Counted from the stretch's first letter, positions 1-9,140 are shown. The stretch is DNA of 39,224 nucleotides from Chara braunii (GCA_003427395.1 BFEA01000707.1:476713-515936), one strand, 5' to 3'. Numbers and translations are program-made. The notes: generated from the letters alone by a model not told the origin.

Positions 1-71
<71 letters not shown>
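1..71. repeat. (GA)n microsatellite at window start
   Basis: An uninterrupted GA dinucleotide array opens the window and ends about 260 bp upstream of the TFIIS start codon. It is probably cut by the window edge. GA arrays near plant promoters can bind GAGA-binding (BPC) proteins; a role here is only inference. Confidence 0.95.
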
Positions 72-76
<5 letters not shown>

Positions 77-333
77 GTGGAGACGCAAGGGGCGAGTCGT
101 GGGGGGGGGTGCGGCGGGAGAGATAGAGGTGCAGGGAGTGGTAGGGGTGGGAAGTGCAAGAAGACAGAGGAAACGGAGGAGGTAGGAAGCCGACGTTGTG
201 GTGAGATGTTGCGGTGCCATCAGCTGGTTCTAGGCGAAACGAAGGTACGACTGGTACAGGCGGAACTGCGCAGGCGCCCTTAGGGTAGGCGTCCAGGAGA
301 GGCGAGAAAGACAGCAAGCTGGTGGTTACGCTG
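72..333 (+). promoter_or_regulatory. Presumed promoter / 5' UTR of the TFIIS gene
   Basis: This is the G-rich stretch between the GA array and the first ATG of TFIIS at 334. I see no clear TATA box or other named element, and the transcription start cannot be placed from sequence. A plus-strand open frame at 77-283 begins with GTG, is Gly/Arg-rich low complexity and is probably not a gene. The call rests only on position upstream of exon 1. Confidence 0.35.
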
Positions 334-513
334 ATGGCGGCGGCGGATGTTGCTACTCAGCTGGTAGAATATTTTGAGAAGGCCAGCAGCGCTGCCAACA
401 AATCTCTGGAAGGTGGTGATGGCGTGTTTCCACCTGAAGAAGCGAGAGCCTGTGACATTTTGCAGGCTATGAAAAAAATAAAGGTTACCGCCGATGTCCT
501 TCTTCAAACACAG
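334..513 (+). CDS. TFIIS: Transcription elongation factor TFIIS, coding exon 1
   Basis: This exon encodes residues 1-60 of TFIIS, the nuclear factor that binds backtracked RNA polymerase II and stimulates transcript cleavage so elongation can resume. The start is the ATG at 334, which opens with MAAADVATQLVEYFEKA; the frame upstream has only a GTG at 322. The exon carries the first helices of the N-terminal LW/TFIIS-N domain, ending at ILQAMKKIKVTADVLLQTQ. It ends at a textbook donor, CAG|GTAAGA, with GT at 514-515, in phase 0. Exon 2 begins VGKKLRKLTKHRSSKI, which is the direct continuation of the domain in plant TFIIS proteins, so the join is well supported by protein homology although no transcript is available. 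Spliced protein length is 441 residues; family members in land plants are somewhat shorter, and the excess lies in the linker. Confidence 0.9.
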
Positions 514-518
514 GTAAG

Positions 519-815
519 AGCTCTTCACGGACGTGGTTGTCCATCCCTAACCCCTGATTGCTTGATTTGGCTATCGCTTTTCTCCGCCTTTCTCCGCCTT
601 TCTCCGCCTTTCTCCGCCTTAGCTCTTCACGGACGCGGTTGTTCATCCTTAACCCCTGATTGCTTGATCTGGTTATTTTCTTTCTCCGCCTTTCTCCGCG
701 TTTCTCCGCGTTTCTCCGCGTTACTCCCCGTTTCTCTGCGTTTCTCCGCGTTTCTCCGCGTTTCTCCGCGTTTCTCCGCGTTTCTCCGCGTTTCTCCGCG
801 TTTCTCCGCGTTTAA
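519..815. repeat. Decamer tandem arrays (TTTCTCCGCC/G) within a ~100-bp duplication
   Basis: About 55 bp starting AGCTCTTCACGG (519-575) is followed by four or so copies of the decamer TTTCTCCGCC (577-620). The same 55 bp then recurs at 621-675 with a few substitutions, followed by about 13 decamers, mostly TTTCTCCGCG (681-813). The array starts six bases inside the intron donor. Because ten is not a multiple of three, every frame is open with a ten-residue period, which explains long spurious open frames on both strands. Confidence 0.93.
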
Positions 816-849
816 GCGCGTGCCGATCGGGGCCTTGTTTGCGGGGCAT

Positions 850-2330
850 GGGTTCTTGCGGCCATGTGAACCTGTTGGATGTGGAGTCGATGTTGTTTAC
901 TTGGTATATTTTGTAACATGATGACTTACATGAGTAGAGTACCGTGCGGGTTTTTTTTGTCATTGTCCTTGTTTTTTGTTTCTAATGTTTCGCCTTCTCC
1001 CGTGCACAACGCACGCTCATCGAATGTCCACAAGCTGTGTTACCGGTCCGATGCACTCGTATTGATATTGAGGTTGCGTTGTGTTTGGGGGAAGATGGGT
1101 AGTATGCGTATGATGAAGTCCGAAGACTTGGTGTGTGCCTGTCCTGCACGGCGGCGTCTTCCATGTTCTTCTCTGTCTTTGCGGAGGGCGCAAAAATGGT
1201 CAGCGCTTCACGTTCATGTGGATGGTAGCGTGTTCAGTGTTCCCTCGCTGTGTACGGCTGTGTGTACGGGGGCATGCTGACTGCTAGACTCCGCGTGTGG
1301 AGCGACAGAACCGGCTCTCGCTTGTATTAATGCGCTCGGCGGCTTGCGCAATGCGGCGAGACACGTGGAGTGTCTGTGGAGTCTTTAGGTCATATAGTCG
1401 CAGTTGTTTTGTGGCTGGCGGTCGTTGCGGCGAGACACGTTCAGTACCGGTGTGAATGCACTCTCCCTCACCCTTGTCTGTGTCCGGCATCATGCGCAGT
1501 CCTGTGCCTTACGTGCGCGCGCACAGACGCGCTTGTTCCATCGCTGCGTTGTCGGCGCGATGGCCTGGTCATCGGCGCTTCCATGGGTACGGAAGCTGAT
1601 TGGGTGCAGCAATGGAGATAACATTGGGCAGCAGCATTATTTTGATGCTCCCCTCTTTTCTGTGCCAGGGGAAGGGAACAACTTTGTCTGTACAATGCCG
1701 TAGCGAGCGTCTTTCAGTAAGTTATGCGTGTTGTGATGTATATGCAATCAGTGTTTTCACGATGGCACGGCATATTCGAAAGCACTCCTCGGGGACATAG
1801 CCGAGCGTGCGTGTTTTCTCAACGGCAGTGTCGATGTTGTTGCCACTAAGTGCGCGCGGGTCGATGTAAAATGCTCAATATGCCCTTGCGCATGTGCTTC
1901 GCATGTGTTCGCGGGCCAGCTGCACAGCGCAGCTTACGCCCCGCTGCGGCTGTGTCTGTCGAGTATGGCAAATGAAATGGATGGGATTTTGTCTCTGGCG
2001 CACGTGCTCGGTGCAGTCAGTAAGTACTCTGTATCGCGCGCTTACGTAACATGATAATGTGTGTGGATTGCGTGCTTCTTTATTCGGCGTTTGTTTGCGC
2101 TTGAGCCCGTGTACCGAGTCAGGTAATTTGCATCTGTACATCAACGGCCATACTCGTTCGATTGAATGTATGGCACGTGGCATCCTGTACGTGCTCGTTA
2201 TACGGCGGAGAAACGTTTGATGTGGATTTATGCCGAAGGCATCGACTGATGCCATCGCTACAAAATGTCCTCAATTCGCTTTGCTTTTTGAAAGATACGC
2301 AGTCGAACGACCACGCTTCGCGTTTCTGTG
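850..2330. other. Intronic stretch without recognisable feature
   Basis: This is mixed-composition intronic sequence. Several open frames of 60-133 codons occur on both strands, but none has recognisable domains or conserved motifs. I see no repeat structure beyond short local matches. Confidence 0.6.
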
Positions 2331-2333
2331 CAA

Positions 2334-2388
2334 TGTGTGTGTGTGTGTGTGTAAGCTGCTGGCGTTTGATAATGCTTAATCATATCTT

Positions 2389-2450
<62 letters not shown>

Positions 2451-2565
2451 AAGCTGCTGGCATTTGATAATGCTTACTCATATCTTGTGTGTACGTGTGT
2501 GGGTGCATGTGTATGTAGGTTTAGCTTGCTGGCAGTTGAGAATGATGATAGATGTCATCTTGTTG
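2334..2565. repeat. (GT)n arrays alternating with a ~40-bp direct repeat
   Basis: A unit beginning AAGCTGCTGGCGTTTGATAA lies at 2353-2395 and recurs at 2451-2490 with few changes. A weaker third copy lies at 2522-2560. The units are separated by GT microsatellites at 2334-2352 and about 2392-2450. The layout suggests duplication of unit plus microsatellite together. Confidence 0.85.
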
Positions 2566-2982
2566 TGCCCGGGGTTAGCTCTCGATCGTCATGTTACGGA
2601 TTACACAAAATTGCATTAAAGACGTGTTCTGTTGTACTTCTAGAGGTGCTGGTTTTAAGTGGAGTCTCCCTAAAATGACTGTCTTTCCTGCCTGCTCGGA
2701 AAGGAAGGTTAATTTCAGATCTACTGCCTGTTGACCGTCGATCAATCAGCTAGTTTGATAATTAAGTTATCGACTTGCAAATTAGGTGGTGCTCGGGAGA
2801 CGACAAAATGTAATTGCTTGAAATGATTGTGTCAGCAAAAGTGTTGATTAACAAGTTAAGAAATTGAGAGAGACTTCTACGAACGTTTCCTCATCATCGA
2901 AGCAGTGGTTCTGAAAATGATGAAACAGTTGGATTAGGTCAAAATTTGTATTGCGTTTGATCCCACGAAGGCGCGAAAGCGC

Positions 2983-3018
2983 GTTTGAGGTATAGAATAT
3001 ATATAAGTATCCTCAAAC
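2983..3018. repeat. Short inverted repeat (hairpin)
   Basis: GTTTGAGG at 2983-2990 and CCTCAAAC at 3011-3018 flank an AT-rich loop rich in TATA. It lies about 70 bp from the hammerhead-like motif at 3086-3115 and may belong to the same element. Confidence 0.6.
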
Positions 3019-3085
3019 AGAAATGCCCGATAAACTGTAGGCAGAGAGGGAGAAGAGGGAGGACAGCAAACGAGGGGCTGCGACA

Positions 3086-3115
3086 GACTGTTTCGTCGGA
3101 GTTTCACCTCGTCAG
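3086..3115 (-). ncRNA. Degenerate hammerhead-ribozyme-like motif
   Basis: Read on the minus strand, the stretch goes CTGACGA, then a GGTGAAACTCC hairpin, then GACGAAACAGTC. The 3' half (TCCGACGAAACAGTC) is identical to the well-formed hammerhead motif at 16583-16633, and both are preceded by CCT. Compared with that motif, the 5' strand of stem II has lost about three bases, so stem II cannot close properly next to the GAAA core. No ACTGT stem III strand is visible upstream. I read it as a decayed or variant relative, probably not active. Confidence 0.5.
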
Positions 3116-3375
3116 AGGCCTATACATGTGTATATAACATCTGATATCATATGTAGGATGCCCCCGTTTCTTTTTCTTTTCTCCCTTTCTGTCGGCGGTT
3201 CACCGGGCAATCTCTCTCTCTCTATGTATATGGTTTTATTTATGTGACTGTTTATGTATAAGAATAGTCATTGAGACTCTCGTTCTACTCCTTGTTCCGT
3301 CCTCACACTATGCGTGTTCTCCTTCCGTCGGCAAGACGGAACTCCTGATCTGTTTTAGCTGATTGACATCCTGGT

Positions 3376-3478
3376 GATTTGATTGATTGATTTTGATTGA
3401 TTGATTGATTGATTGACTTGGGTGGATCATTGGAGGTCGATTGTTTGATTGATTGATTGATTGATTTGCTTGATTGGC
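3376..3478. repeat. (GATT)n microsatellite, interrupted
   Basis: GATT tetranucleotides run from about 3376 to 3415 and again from about 3440 to 3478, with a short unrelated stretch between them. Confidence 0.9.
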
Positions 3479-3610
3479 TTGATTTTCTGTGTTTTTTTTT
3501 GAATTGTCGGCGTGTTATGGCGTGCGGCAAGATCCAAACTTGCGGTAGTCTGTCCATTCTGTGTCGCATTGGAAATCAACGAGGGTCCCAAAAAACACAT
3601 AGTCTCGTTA

Positions 3611-3670
3611 ATTTGATGACTATGCTATTTAAACTCTCTCTCTTGATGGCTATGGTATTTAAAGGTCTCG
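3611..3670. repeat. 30-bp tandem duplication
   Basis: Two adjacent 30-bp units share TTGATG-CTATG-TATTTAAA with a few substitutions (3611-3640 and 3641-3670). Confidence 0.75.
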
Positions 3671-3830
3671 CTTTAGGGCATACCCAGGCCAGGCGTTCGT
3701 CGGCGCTTCGCGCCTGGTTGTCGACAGCCACGCACCACGCGTTCCTAGAAGCATTTGTCCACAGATAAGGCGGGATTCTGTCGAAAATGTCTCGAAAATA
3801 TCTGAGTATGCCCTTAGTGATCACGATATA

Positions 3831-3947
3831 GGGCCTCGCTGCACTACTCTCGAAATGTGCAAAACGAGAGTGAATCTTCCGCTAGAATATGGAAAGATAC
3901 ACCGCCAATATTCTCTTGTGCATGTCGAGAGTAGTGCAGCGAGGCGC
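3831..3947. mobile_element. MITE family A, copy 1 (Harbinger-like)
   Basis: This is a 117-bp element with near-perfect terminal inverted repeats starting GGGCCTCGCTGCACTACTCT. The 21-bp core of the arms, 3833-3853 and 3925-3945, is perfectly complementary. The element is flanked by ATA on both sides (3828-3830 and 3948-3950), consistent with a 3-bp target duplication of the kind PIF/Harbinger elements make. The interior has no coding capacity. A diverged relative lies at 18119-18235. Confidence 0.85.
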
Positions 3948-4188
3948 ATAGTGAAGTATTACTGTATTAAAACAAGAAGATAACAACATTACTTGTAGGA
4001 CGAGCTAGCTAACTAGCTTTTGTAGCTTATTACTGTAGGTTAGCTGGGGCCGGTCCCGAACCCTCGCGTAAACAAACTGCTTATTGGTGTGCCATGATGT
4101 TTTCATGGATATTTGAACTGACTGGTGGCTGGGAATCGTTCCTTGTCTCAGAGCGAATACCTCAGGTCTGATTTATTGCAGCGCTTAC

Positions 4189-4357
4189 TGTCCTGGTGTG
4201 AATACAACCTTGCGGAGCGATAGCTGCGACTGTATTTAGGGCAATGATCAGGCACCAGATACATCTTTGCTGTAATAGCCCTGCGTTCTCTTCCTGGCCC
4301 AGCTCTGGATGATGACGCAGCTGTCGCTCCGCAAGGGGTTGAATTTCGAGCAGGACA
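4189..4357. mobile_element. MITE family C
   Basis: This is a ~169-bp element with ~40-bp imperfect terminal inverted repeats. The most conserved parts are CCTTGCGGAGCGATAGCTGCG at 4209-4229 and its complement CGCAGCTGTCGCTCCGCAAGG at 4316-4336, with outer ends TGTCCTG and CAGGACA. Two interior fragments (around 4236-4254 and 4295-4320) recur next to each other at 4495-4535, suggesting a second, rearranged copy there. There is no coding capacity. Confidence 0.75.
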
Positions 4358-4389
4358 GGCTATATATTCTGCTCGGGCCGGAGTGAAGC

Positions 4390-5150
4390 GGCCAGTAGTA
4401 TGGCAGGATAGACTATTCTGCTAGTAAGTGAGGGGAGGGAGGGGGGGGGAGGAGGGGGGGAGGGGACGGTCAATTGCCCAGCTTTGGCCCAGCTTTAGGG
4501 CAGTTATCAGGCCCAGCTTTGGATGATGACGACAACCAGCCCCTTGGCGTTCTGATTGTGTATTCCTCCGTCTCATCGATTTGGATCTTCTCGGCAGTAT
4601 GCCTCCCTCCCCCCCCCCCTCAACTCCTCCCCCTCTCTCCTCCCGCGCTCCCCGTGTTGCCACTTCTGCCTCTTCGACGCCTTCCAGTTTTTCTCTCCGA
4701 CTGAGTTCTGAGCAACATTTGCGCTGTGATAAGGTGCTGCCTTTCCGGTTGCAAATCCTGGGTCTTTTTCTACACAACCATGGACCCTTCTTGTCGCTCT
4801 TGGCGTTTTCCTTTCGATATGTCCTCCTCCTCCTACACACACGTCCTGCAGTTCATTACTGCGTTCTTCTTCTTTGTTTGCTTTTCAGAATCTGTCAGCG
4901 TTTCTGGTTCTGCTTCAGCGTTGTTGGGGGCTTCGGTCAACGGGTGCAACTGCGTTCATAACTCTGGGCATACCGTGGTCAGCGTGTGGAGGGGAAATGA
5001 ATGCTGCTTATTTCACTCGAACGTGATTTTTGCTGGTTTGGAGTCGTACGCTGAACACGAGCATGACGCTTGATAAGGGTGTATGTCAATGCATTATTGA
5101 AATGTAAGGAGAGACGAATCTGCTCCCAGACCGAAAACAAGGCCGCCCGT
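4390..5150. other. Intronic stretch with C/T-rich segments, no gene seen
   Basis: This stretch holds G-runs at about 4440-4465, a C/T-rich strand at about 4600-4690 and the duplicated family C fragments at 4486-4540. Overlapping open frames on both strands are low-complexity Pro/Ser or Arg/Glu-rich and are not supported as genes. Confidence 0.55.
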
Positions 5151-5194
5151 AATTTGATTTTAGGGGATGCTATTTCAGCAGCGTAGTTTCAAAA

Positions 5195-5330
5195 AAGGAG
5201 GGGTACTTGACGTATGCACCACGAAGTTAGGACCAGCAAAGTAGAGGGAGGGGTACTTGCCGTATGCTCCACGAACGTATCTTGTGAGGGAGGGGTACTT
5301 GCCTCTACCTTGAAACGTATCTTGTGAAGT
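5195..5330. repeat. Degenerate tandem repeat with GGAGGGGTACTTG motif
   Basis: The motif GGAGGGGTACTTG occurs three times, at about 5198, 5248 and 5290, each followed by partly shared sequence such as CGTATGC and CGTATCTTGTGA. Confidence 0.7.
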
Positions 5331-5378
5331 TGAGGCTGGCGGCTGGGAGGGAGTCCATGAATGAATGGCATGACCAGA

Positions 5379-5493
5379 ACTACTGCTTTTACCCGAAAAG
5401 GGTGTGGCGATTATATATAGCTGTAATTGAGCCAATTTTCAGTGTAGCTGCAGCGATAATGACCGTGCTTCTATTCGGGTGAAGACGGTTGTT
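5379..5493. mobile_element. MITE family B, diverged copy
   Basis: A ~115-bp foldback with the family hallmarks: an end resembling CTACTG-CTTTTACCCGAA, a central TATAGCTGTA, then GATAATGACCG and the end TATTCGGGTGAAGACGGT. It is the most diverged of the complete copies listed in this window. Confidence 0.65.
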
Positions 5494-6100
5494 GTGAAAT
5501 CCTGTGAAAATGTTCCCCTCCGCTAGTCTGATCTTGAAATCACAAAATATAATCTTTGGTGAATGGTAATAAATAGTAAAATGCTGTTTTCCCCCCTGAA
5601 TAGTGAAATGCCGTTTTCCCTGGCGCTCCTCCTCCCCCCCCCCTGCCCTTTTTTTCTTGAAGGGAAAGGAACCTCTCTTGGCTGTGGATGATAGTTACTG
5701 ATGGTGGAATTGCTCTTTGATGTGTAGACAAGCTGTGTTATTGCTTGATATGTTCAGTTATGTTGAGTTCCTCTAGGCTGTGGATTGTGCCATGTTGTCA
5801 ATCTGAATGGCTGGTGGTTGTTACCCACTTATGGAATATGTTGGGGGACAGCGAGGTCAGTGCAAGGAGGGTCAGTGAGCGAGAGCGATTGACAGAAAAC
5901 CAAATTGCACCATCACATTGAAAGCCAGATAGTCGTGGGTCGAGCAGAAAGCAGATTATACCAAGTTGCACACCAAATAAGAGCGCAGCAACGAACTCAA
6001 TTGTCAATGTCAGCCTCCATCTCGCCTCCACCAACAATGTATCCAATGTCGCTCTTCTGTATGGCGCCTGGCGCCCAGTCTATAATCTCGCGACACCTAT

Positions 6101-6216
6101 GCTACCTTCTTCCCCCGAATACAACGTAAGGTCGTTATAGCTGTATCTAGACTGAAAATGCCACAAATAGATACAACTATAATGACCGTGCGTTGTATTC
6201 GGGGGAAGAAGGTAGC
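6101..6216. mobile_element. MITE family B, best-preserved copy
   Basis: A 116-bp foldback element with perfect 26-bp terminal inverted repeats (6101-6126 and 6191-6216), beginning GCTACCTTCTTCCCCCGAAT. The interior is also largely self-complementary (GTCGTTATAGCTGTATC against GATACAACTATAATGAC), so a transcript would form a nearly continuous hairpin. The target duplication is unclear. Relatives lie at 5379, 15381, 17869 and 20535. Confidence 0.85.
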
Positions 6217-7192
6217 GTAATACAACTACGTGATGCAACCAGCAGGACTTCAGCAGCAAGCCGGTGTACATGAAGACGTTGCCCATGCAGACCTCCACGA
6301 CACACCATGTACGTCCCTTCTCTCTCTCTCGCTCTCATTCCTCTGACTTCCCATCACAGGCTCTACACCATCGCCCAAGGACCACCACCTGCCCCACGGG
6401 CTCCCATGCTCGAGCGGCCTGGCTATGGCCGCTGTGCTGCGCTGCGCCCAGCAGCATCGTTGCCCAGCATGTCCCTGGCCCCAGCGAGCGTGCGCACCAG
6501 CAGTGCTCACGCAGCAGTCTCCAGCCAGAATGTGTCTGGACTGGAGGCAGGCACTTTCCTTTATTGAAAGTGAGCGGCGGCGTGGGCCTTGCCTGGCGGC
6601 GCGTTGAGGCCCAGGACCCAGCTCCCAGTACCTGCGCTCAGGGCCCTTCCGGAATGTGCCCCGAGGCTCTATCGGTTGCTGCGCCCAACTGCCTGACATG
6701 ACTGCTGCGTTTCCATTTGCCGATAGGTCTTATTAGGCCGGAGTTGCTGCTCACACAGCCTCTCAAGTGAGGCTCCTCCTGAAAATGCCGGCTTCCCAAC
6801 CAACTGGCGCAGGCCCAAGGTCTGCCAACCACCTGAAAAGCACCCCCCCCCGCAAATGTTCAGGCCCCCCTTCCCTTAGGTCGGGCACGAGATCCTCTTA
6901 GGGGCTCTGCCGAGGGCTCAAGGCCTCGCATCAGAGTAGAAATGAAAAGAACTCCAAACCCTTTTTGTTTGTATGTGGTCAGTTTCGAACTCCTCACGTT
7001 GCATATCAGCGAACATGTCTGTAAATGATGCCAGTGTTTTGTCAGCCAGTACACAAAGACCACAAGGTGACAACACGTTGTCGAATTCATGCCTCTGAAT
7101 AGTGGAATGCAGTTCTTATGATACCATGGTCTCGTTAAATCCCTGTCCACCTAGCATTTTGCGGTTTGTTCTAAGAGAAGGTTGTCTTTTAT

Positions 7193-7193
<1 letters not shown>

Positions 7194-7235
<42 letters not shown>
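7194..7235. repeat. (CT)n microsatellite before the TFIIS acceptor
   Basis: About 20 CT repeats end 65 bp upstream of the exon 2 acceptor. On the transcribed strand this is a long pyrimidine tract. It may influence branch-point or PTB-type factor binding, but the tract adjacent to the AG (GCTTTTTCAG) is sufficient on its own. Confidence 0.95.
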
Positions 7236-7239
<4 letters not shown>

Positions 7240-7300
7240 GGCTCGTTCTATATATGGTGCTGGAGCTCACTAGATTGGTGATGAACATGTGCTTTTTCAG

Positions 7301-8446
7301 GTGGGCAAGAAGCTTCGGAAACTCACGAAGCATCGCAGCAGCAAAATTGCATCCAAGGCAGATGATCTTCTAAGTCTCTGGAAACGAACGGTAGAGCTGG
7401 AAGAGTCGGCAAAAAAAAGCGCCGGAGATGGGAAGTCGAGTAAAGTCAATGATAACAGCAAGTCGACCAAGGGGTCAGCACCACTACACCAGAACGCTGA
7501 TGCAAAGACGAAAGATGTGAATAATACTCGTTCGAAGATGGATGTGGACAAGAAACTGAAGGATGGAAGCCGTAATTCACTCCCCGTGAAATCGGCAACA
7601 AAGGAGGGTCATTTGGAGACAAAGGCCCATCCGAAGGCGCATCATGCCCGAGGAGAGGGTGGCGGTATGGGTGCGGCCAATGATGTGTGGACATCTCCGA
7701 AGGCGAAGAATGGCTCTTTACCAAATGCTCAGGGTGGGAAACCTGTGGTGAAGCAGTCCCCGGGTCTTCCAAAACCTAAGGAGGAAAAAGTGAAATCGAA
7801 GGAGGAGCCTCCCTTTGTCAAGGAGGATAGGAAACCACATGGTGATCCCAGAGACAACAGTGGGTCTGGTGGAGGTAACCATGTTGGAAAGCCGCTACCG
7901 CCTGTTGGGAAAGTGTCTTGTTGTGGGGATGCCACGCGCGATAAGATGAGATCTCTGCTCTGTGAGGCATTGGTGATGGTTCACACTGAGGCTGTGAACG
8001 ATCCCCGGCTTTACAGGTCGGATGCTGCGCGAATGGCAGTGCTCGTGGAGGACACCATGTTTAGGAAGTTTGGAGCCAAGTCCAGGGATTTGAAGGACTA
8101 CAAAGCAAAGTACCGCTCGATTTCGTTCAATCTAAAAGATCCAAAGAATCCTGACCTGAGGAGGAGAGTGCTGTTTGGGGAGATAACGCCTGATATGTTG
8201 ATGGAACTCTCGGCGGAGGATATGGCAAGCGATCAGCGGAAGCAGGAGAACGAGGAAATCCGGAAGAAGGCGCTGTGGGAGTGTGAAAGGGGACTGAAGG
8301 CCACAGGAAGTACAGACCAGTTCAAGTGCGGCAAATGCGGCAAAAGAGAGACGACATTTTTCCAGATGCAGACGCGGAGTGCTGATGAACCGATGACTAC
8401 TTATGTGACTTGTGTCAATTGCAACAACCACTGGAAATTCTGTTAG
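7301..8446 (+). CDS. TFIIS: Transcription elongation factor TFIIS, coding exon 2
   Basis: This exon encodes residues 61-441 and ends in TAG at 8444-8446. Residues 61 to about 90 finish the LW domain (VGKKLRKLTKHRSSKI to LLSLWK, with W87). A Lys/Ser/Gly-rich linker follows to about 270. The central RNA polymerase II-binding domain covers about 274-395 (DKMRSLLCEAL, AVLVEDTMFRKFG, YKAKYRSISFNLKDPKNPDL, LFGEITPDMLMELSAEDMAS). The C-terminal zinc ribbon is complete: Cys403, Cys406, Cys431 and Cys434 fit C-x2-C-x24-C-x2-C. The invariant acidic pair Asp422-Glu423 in QTRSADEPMTT is the hairpin that enters the polymerase active site. No stop or frameshift interrupts the exon, so the gene looks functional. 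A start at the ATG at 7289 would lack half of the LW domain and is unlikely, since 7289-7300 is the intron end. Confidence 0.96.
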   Translation: MGKKLRKLTKHRSSKIASKADDLLSLWKRTVELEESAKKSAGDGKSSKVNDNSKSTKGSAPLHQNADAKTKDVNNTRSKMDVDKKLKDGSRNSLPVKSATKEGHLETKAHPKAHHARGEGGGMGAANDVWTSPKAKNGSLPNAQGGKPVVKQSPGLPKPKEEKVKSKEEPPFVKEDRKPHGDPRDNSGSGGGNHVGKPLPPVGKVSCCGDATRDKMRSLLCEALVMVHTEAVNDPRLYRSDAARMAVLVEDTMFRKFGAKSRDLKDYKAKYRSISFNLKDPKNPDLRRRVLFGEITPDMLMELSAEDMASDQRKQENEEIRKKALWECERGLKATGSTDQFKCGKCGKRETTFFQMQTRSADEPMTTYVTCVNCNNHWKFC

Positions 8447-9140
8447 TTCATTTCTACCTTCTTCCGCTCATCGCCTTTTTGCTTGTGGTTCCGTCTTTTA
8501 CGTACTGGTTGCCTGTGTCTTCTTCTTGGCCTTTCTTGGTGTACCCGACTCTCTTCAGTCTTTTGGGTTTCAGGCTCGGATTGAACGACGACTCTCTCAA
8601 GAGTTATGTTCCTTACTTTGCGAACATTCGGTTCGATGCCACGACCCTGATTGATTTTTCATCATGTAATTGTGCCGGATTCCTCTTATCTTGTCCGCAG
8701 CCAATCCTGCAGGTGGCATTTGGCCTGTTCTGGCCAAGGCCTTTTTCACTCGTCTGCTTTCATTTAGATCTTTCGTCAAGTGCTTTCACGAATCGCGAGG
8801 CTGTGGGCATTGGCGATATATCTTTGGCATATGACTCGTTCTAGAACCAGGTTTATTAGGCTTGTAGGTGGTCTCCAGTAGCAGCTACTCGATCGCTCTA
8901 TATGCGTGATGGGAGTGAGGTCCTGTTATGGGTCTAGGTCCTCTGTTGTGCTTGATGAGGGTGCTTACTACGGCTTAGGCTGTTGTTGGCAATGCGCTGC
9001 ATGCAAGTGGCATGTTGAAGCTTGGCCAGCATCTCTGAAGGCTTGACTGGGAATATGCTCTCCTGGTTCATTTATTTGGGAGTTGGAGGAGAACGCTGTA
9101 GGCCTTTCTCTGCAATGCCCTGCCCTTCACTGTTGTCTCC
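8447..9140. other. Presumed TFIIS 3' UTR and downstream DNA
   Basis: The stretch after the stop is T-rich and has no identifiable polyadenylation signal that I would commit to. A plus-strand open frame at 8410-8844 overlaps the TFIIS end in another frame, is hydrophobic because the DNA is T-rich, and is not supported as a gene. Confidence 0.5.

Larger units (their letters stand above)
514..7300 (+). other. 6.8-kb intron of the TFIIS gene
   Basis: The intron runs from donor GT at 514-515 to acceptor AG at 7299-7300, which is preceded by a T-rich tract. It splits the LW domain between Q60 and V61 in phase 0. It contains a decamer array beside the donor, GT and GATT microsatellites, a hammerhead-like motif on the minus strand, at least four inverted-repeat elements and a (CT)n array 65 bp before the acceptor. 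No internal exon is recognisable. Open frames inside it (for example 879-1280, 4726-5073, 6264-6701) look like chance frames in repeat-rich DNA. Confidence 0.85.

Noticed and set aside
577-815. Decamer array considered as a CRISPR-like array
   Set aside because: There are no spacers, the unit is only 10 bp, and the context is eukaryotic.
721-963. Minus-strand frame with a RGETRRNAEK-like ten-residue repeat
   Set aside because: It is a by-product of the decamer DNA repeat, which keeps all frames open; it lies in an intron on the opposite strand.
8410-8844. 144-codon hydrophobic open frame overlapping the TFIIS end
   Set aside because: It overlaps the zinc ribbon coding sequence in another frame and extends into T-rich 3' DNA; hydrophobicity follows from T content.
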